NCBI GenBank assembly: GCA_020442545.1
Contig: JAGRJX010000319.1
Span: 1 to 7,880 of the forward strand
Direction of reading: 5' to 3'
Source of the DNA: Lysobacterales bacterium
Lineage (GTDB): Bacteria; Pseudomonadota; Gammaproteobacteria; Xanthomonadales; Xanthomonadaceae
DNA: 7,880 bases
A program made the translations under genes and the position numbers. The notes beneath the pieces are model-generated. The model ran no database searches. It was not told the origin of the DNA and saw only the letters and a program-made list of their open reading frames with translations. This document shows positions 5,814 through 7,880 of this stretch, in pieces. The stretch's first letter is position 1; each line of letters opens with the position of its first letter.

Positions 5814-6743
5814 GTGGACCTGAACGCCTGGTCGGCCTGCCTGCGCCTGCTCTCGGACCCGACCAGGGTACGCCTGCTGGCACTGCTGGATCGAGAAGAG
5901 CTGACCGTCGCGGAGCTGGCGCAGATCACCGGCCTTGCGCAGCCGCGCGTGTCCACGCACCTGGCGCGACTCAAGGAAGCCGGTCTGGTCATCGACCGCC
6001 GTTCCGGTGTCTCCTCCTACTACCGGTTTGCCGAAGATCCGCTGAATGAAGCCCAGCATGCGTTGTGGAAGTCCCTGAGCGGCACCGCCAATGATCCGCT
6101 GCTGCAACAGGATGCCCTGCGCCTGCCGGAGGTGCTGGCGCAACGTGCGGCCAGCGAGAACTGGGCCGACAACGTCGCCGGCGACATGGAGCGCCACTAC
6201 TCGCCCGGTCGCACCTGGGAGGCGATGGCCCGCGCCGCGCTGCAGTTGGTGGATCCCGGCCGTGTGCTGGATATCGCGTCCGGTGATGGCCTGATGGCGG
6301 AGCTGCTGGCACCACGCGCCAGCCGCTACGTCTGCATTGACGCCAGCGCCAGGATCGTCAGCGCCGCCAGCGAGCGCCTGCGCGAATTCCGCAATGTGGA
6401 CGTTCATCGAGGTGACATGCATGCGCTCGACGAGGAGGATGCCAGCTTCGACCTGGTGCTGCTGATGAATGCCCTCACCTATGCCGACAGGCCGCAGAAG
6501 GCGCTGAAGGAAGCGGTACGCGTGCTGAAACCCGGCGGCCAGCTGCTGGCGACCACATTGCAGAAGCACGGCCATCAGGCAGCCGTCGCGCCCTTCAACC
6601 ACGCCAATCTCGGTTTCGAGGTGAAGCAGCTGACGACGATGGCCAGGAAAGCGGGACTCGATGTTCTGAGCTGTGGCGTGATCAATCGCGAACGCCGACC
6701 GCCGCATTTCAATGTCCTGTCGCTGCTGGGGAGCAAGCCATGA
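5814..6743 (+). CDS. sahR: ArsR-family regulator fused to a SAM-methyltransferase-like domain, SahR type
   Basis: Probable repressor of SAM-cycle genes that senses S-adenosylhomocysteine. Residues 1-75 form an ArsR-type winged helix: [16 protein letters not shown] (10-25), the recognition region [19 protein letters not shown] (41-59), then a wing with [11 protein letters not shown]. No arsenic/metal-binding ELCVCD motif is present. Residues 115-250 form a Rossmann methyltransferase fold: glycine-rich motif [10 protein letters not shown] (151-159), an acidic strand end CIDAS with Asp176, [12 protein letters not shown] at 212-223, and [13 protein letters not shown] at 236-248. SahR of Proteobacteria is an ArsR protein whose sensor domain is related to methylases; it represses ahcY, metE/metH, metF and metK and releases DNA when SAH rises. 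The 309-residue length, the domain order and the ATGA overlap with metH all fit. Start is GTG with AAGGA six bases upstream. Alternative: a true methyltransferase with a DNA-binding domain. The sahR name is inferred from architecture and context. Confidence 0.85.
   Translation: MDLNAWSACLRLLSDPTRVRLLALLDREELTVAELAQITGLAQPRVSTHLARLKEAGLVIDRRSGVSSYYRFAEDPLNEAQHALWKSLSGTANDPLLQQDALRLPEVLAQRAASENWADNVAGDMERHYSPGRTWEAMARAALQLVDPGRVLDIASGDGLMAELLAPRASRYVCIDASARIVSAASERLREFRNVDVHRGDMHALDEEDASFDLVLLMNALTYADRPQKALKEAVRVLKPGGQLLATTLQKHGHQAAVAPFNHANLGFEVKQLTTMARKAGLDVLSCGVINRERRPPHFNVLSLLGSKP
6730..6733 (+). promoter_or_regulatory. Ribosome binding site of metH, inside the end of sahR
   Basis: GGAG, within a GGGGAG run, ends six bases before the ATG at 6740. 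It supports this start over the in-frame ATG at 6761 and fits translational coupling, since the sahR stop and metH start share ATGA. Confidence 0.75.
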
Positions 6744-7880
6744 GCCCGGCCTCCGTCCACATGCTTCCGTGGATCAATCGCGAACGCACCGAGCAGCTGT
6801 TATCCGAACTCGCCAGGCGCATCCTGGTCATCGACGGCGCCATGGGCACCATGCTCCAAGGTTACGAACTGGATGAAGACGGCTTCCGCGCTGAGCGCTT
6901 CGCGCGTGGCAGTGAAGCAGCCGAACACATCGGCCATGACCTTCGCGGCAACAACGACATCCTGAGCCTCACGCAGCCGGACATCGTGCGCGCCGTGCAT
7001 CGCGCCTACCTCGATGCCGGCGCGGACATGGTCGAGACCAACACCTTCAACGCCACATCGATCGCGCAGGCCGACTATGGCTGCGAGGCGCTGGTGCGCG
7101 AGATCAACTCGGAAAGCGCGCGTCTGGCCCGCGAAGCCTGCGATGCCGTGACTGAGTTGACCCCGCAACGCCCGCGATTCGTGATCGGCACGCTGGGACC
7201 AACCAACCGCACCGCATCGATCAGCCCGGACGTCAACAACCCCGGCTTCCGCAACGTCAGCTTCGATGAACTGGTCGAGGCCTACATCGAGTCCACCGAA
7301 GGCCTGATTGAAGGTGGCGCCGATGTGCTGATGGTCGAAACCGTGTTCGACACGCTGAATGCGAAGGCCGCCCTGTTTGCGCTGGACGAGGTGTTCGAGC
7401 AGCGCGGCGCACGGCTGCCGGTGATGATCTCCGGCACCATCACCGACAAGTCCGGCCGCACGCTGTCCGGACAGACTGCCGAGGCCTTCTGGTACTCGCT
7501 GCGGCACTCACGTCCGCTGTCGATCGGCCTCAACTGTGCACTGGGTGCCAAGGATCTGCGGCCGCATACCGATGCGTTGGCGCAGATCGCCGACTGCGCG
7601 ATCAGCATTCACCCCAACGCCGGCCTGCCAAACGCCTTCGGTGGCTACGACGAAACGCCGGAAATGATGGCCGCAACGCTGGGTGAATTCGCCCGCGACG
7701 GCCTGCTCAACGTGGTTGGCGGCTGCTGCGGCACCACGCCGGCACACATCAAGGCGATTGCCGAAGCAGTGGCTGGCATTTCGCCGCGAAAAGCCCCAAC
7801 ACCGGCGCCGTACACGCGACTCTCGGGCCTCGAGCCCTTCGTGATCACCCCGGACACCAACTTCGTCAACGTCGGCGAGC
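6740..7880 (+). CDS. metH: Cobalamin-dependent methionine synthase, N-terminal part (cut by window edge)
   Basis: Transfers a methyl group from 5-methyltetrahydrofolate through methylcobalamin to homocysteine, making methionine; cytoplasmic, in the SAM and folate cycles. The 380 visible codons cover the zinc-binding homocysteine (TIM barrel) domain and the first residues of the folate domain. Evidence: [14 protein letters not shown] near residue 27, [67 protein letters not shown], and the zinc ligands Cys266 (GLNCALG) and Cys329/Cys330 (GGCCGTTP). All match E. coli MetH closely. After the barrel the frame runs on through [20 protein letters not shown], the usual lead-in to the pterin-binding domain, so no split between homocysteine and folate modules occurs within the window. 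The N-terminus is about 10 residues longer than in E. coli. The start overlaps the sahR stop (ATGA) and has GGAG at a 6-base spacing. Folate, B12 and reactivation domains lie beyond the edge. Confidence 0.97.
   Translation, partial: MSPASVHMLPWINRERTEQLLSELARRILVIDGAMGTMLQGYELDEDGFRAERFARGSEAAEHIGHDLRGNNDILSLTQPDIVRAVHRAYLDAGADMVETNTFNATSIAQADYGCEALVREINSESARLAREACDAVTELTPQRPRFVIGTLGPTNRTASISPDVNNPGFRNVSFDELVEAYIESTEGLIEGGADVLMVETVFDTLNAKAALFALDEVFEQRGARLPVMISGTITDKSGRTLSGQTAEAFWYSLRHSRPLSIGLNCALGAKDLRPHTDALAQIADCAISIHPNAGLPNAFGGYDETPEMMAATLGEFARDGLLNVVGGCCGTTPAHIKAIAEAVAGISPRKAPTPAPYTRLSGLEPFVITPDTNFVNVGE

Noticed and set aside
5775..6707. Open frame of 310 codons on the minus strand opposite sahR
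   Set aside because: It mirrors the whole sahR gene, has Gln/His-rich composition and no family motif. The plus-strand frame has clear ArsR and methyltransferase motifs, a Shine-Dalgarno and coupling to metH.
1..7880. Mobile element, phage, CRISPR or defence system
   Set aside because: No transposase, integrase, terminal inverted repeats, target duplication, CRISPR-type repeats or defence-type domains were found on either strand. All seven genes are metabolic, regulatory or envelope genes.

Overview
The window comes from a GC-rich proteobacterial chromosome. The most likely source is a gammaproteobacterium of the Xanthomonadales/Lysobacterales or a relative; this is inferred from gene content and codon use, because no rRNA or other marker gene is present. 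It is ordinary, densely coded chromosome with no transposase, integrase, phage gene, CRISPR array, tRNA or rRNA. Seven protein genes are supported, two of them cut by the window edges.

Left part, minus strand. A putative operon reads right to left: a membrane di-iron hydroxylase of the sterol desaturase/fatty acid hydroxylase superfamily, a full MBOAT (AlgI-like) O-acyltransferase, and a membrane-anchored SGNH-hydrolase-like protein that starts 26 bases inside the MBOAT gene. The MBOAT and SGNH genes form the two-protein arrangement used to O-acylate extracytoplasmic glycans. After a 130-base gap comes a short-chain-type acyl-CoA dehydrogenase whose last residues lie beyond the left edge. It probably has its own promoter region, which holds a perfect 14-base tandem repeat and a small palindrome.

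Middle, plus strand. An integral-membrane acyltransferase-3 (OafA/YrhL-like) gene diverges from the hydroxylase gene across 87 to 102 bases. Two unrelated membrane acyl-transfer systems and a membrane hydroxylase are therefore grouped around one divergent promoter region. This suggests a surface glycan or lipid modification locus, but no glycosyltransferase or named substrate gene is in view.

Right part, plus strand. An ArsR-type DNA-binding domain fused to a SAM-methyltransferase-like domain (the architecture of SahR, the S-adenosylhomocysteine-responsive repressor of the SAM cycle) overlaps by four bases the start of metH, cobalamin-dependent methionine synthase. A 13-base inverted repeat with one mismatch lies immediately upstream of sahR. 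Its left arm covers a candidate -10 element placed 17 bases from a good -35 (TTGACC), and its right arm covers the ribosome binding site. This looks like an autoregulatory operator controlling the sahR-metH operon.

The best candidates for new biology are the hydroxylase/MBOAT/SGNH/acyltransferase-3 cluster of unknown substrate and the precise operator layout of the sahR-metH promoter. Neither is evidence of a wholly new system.
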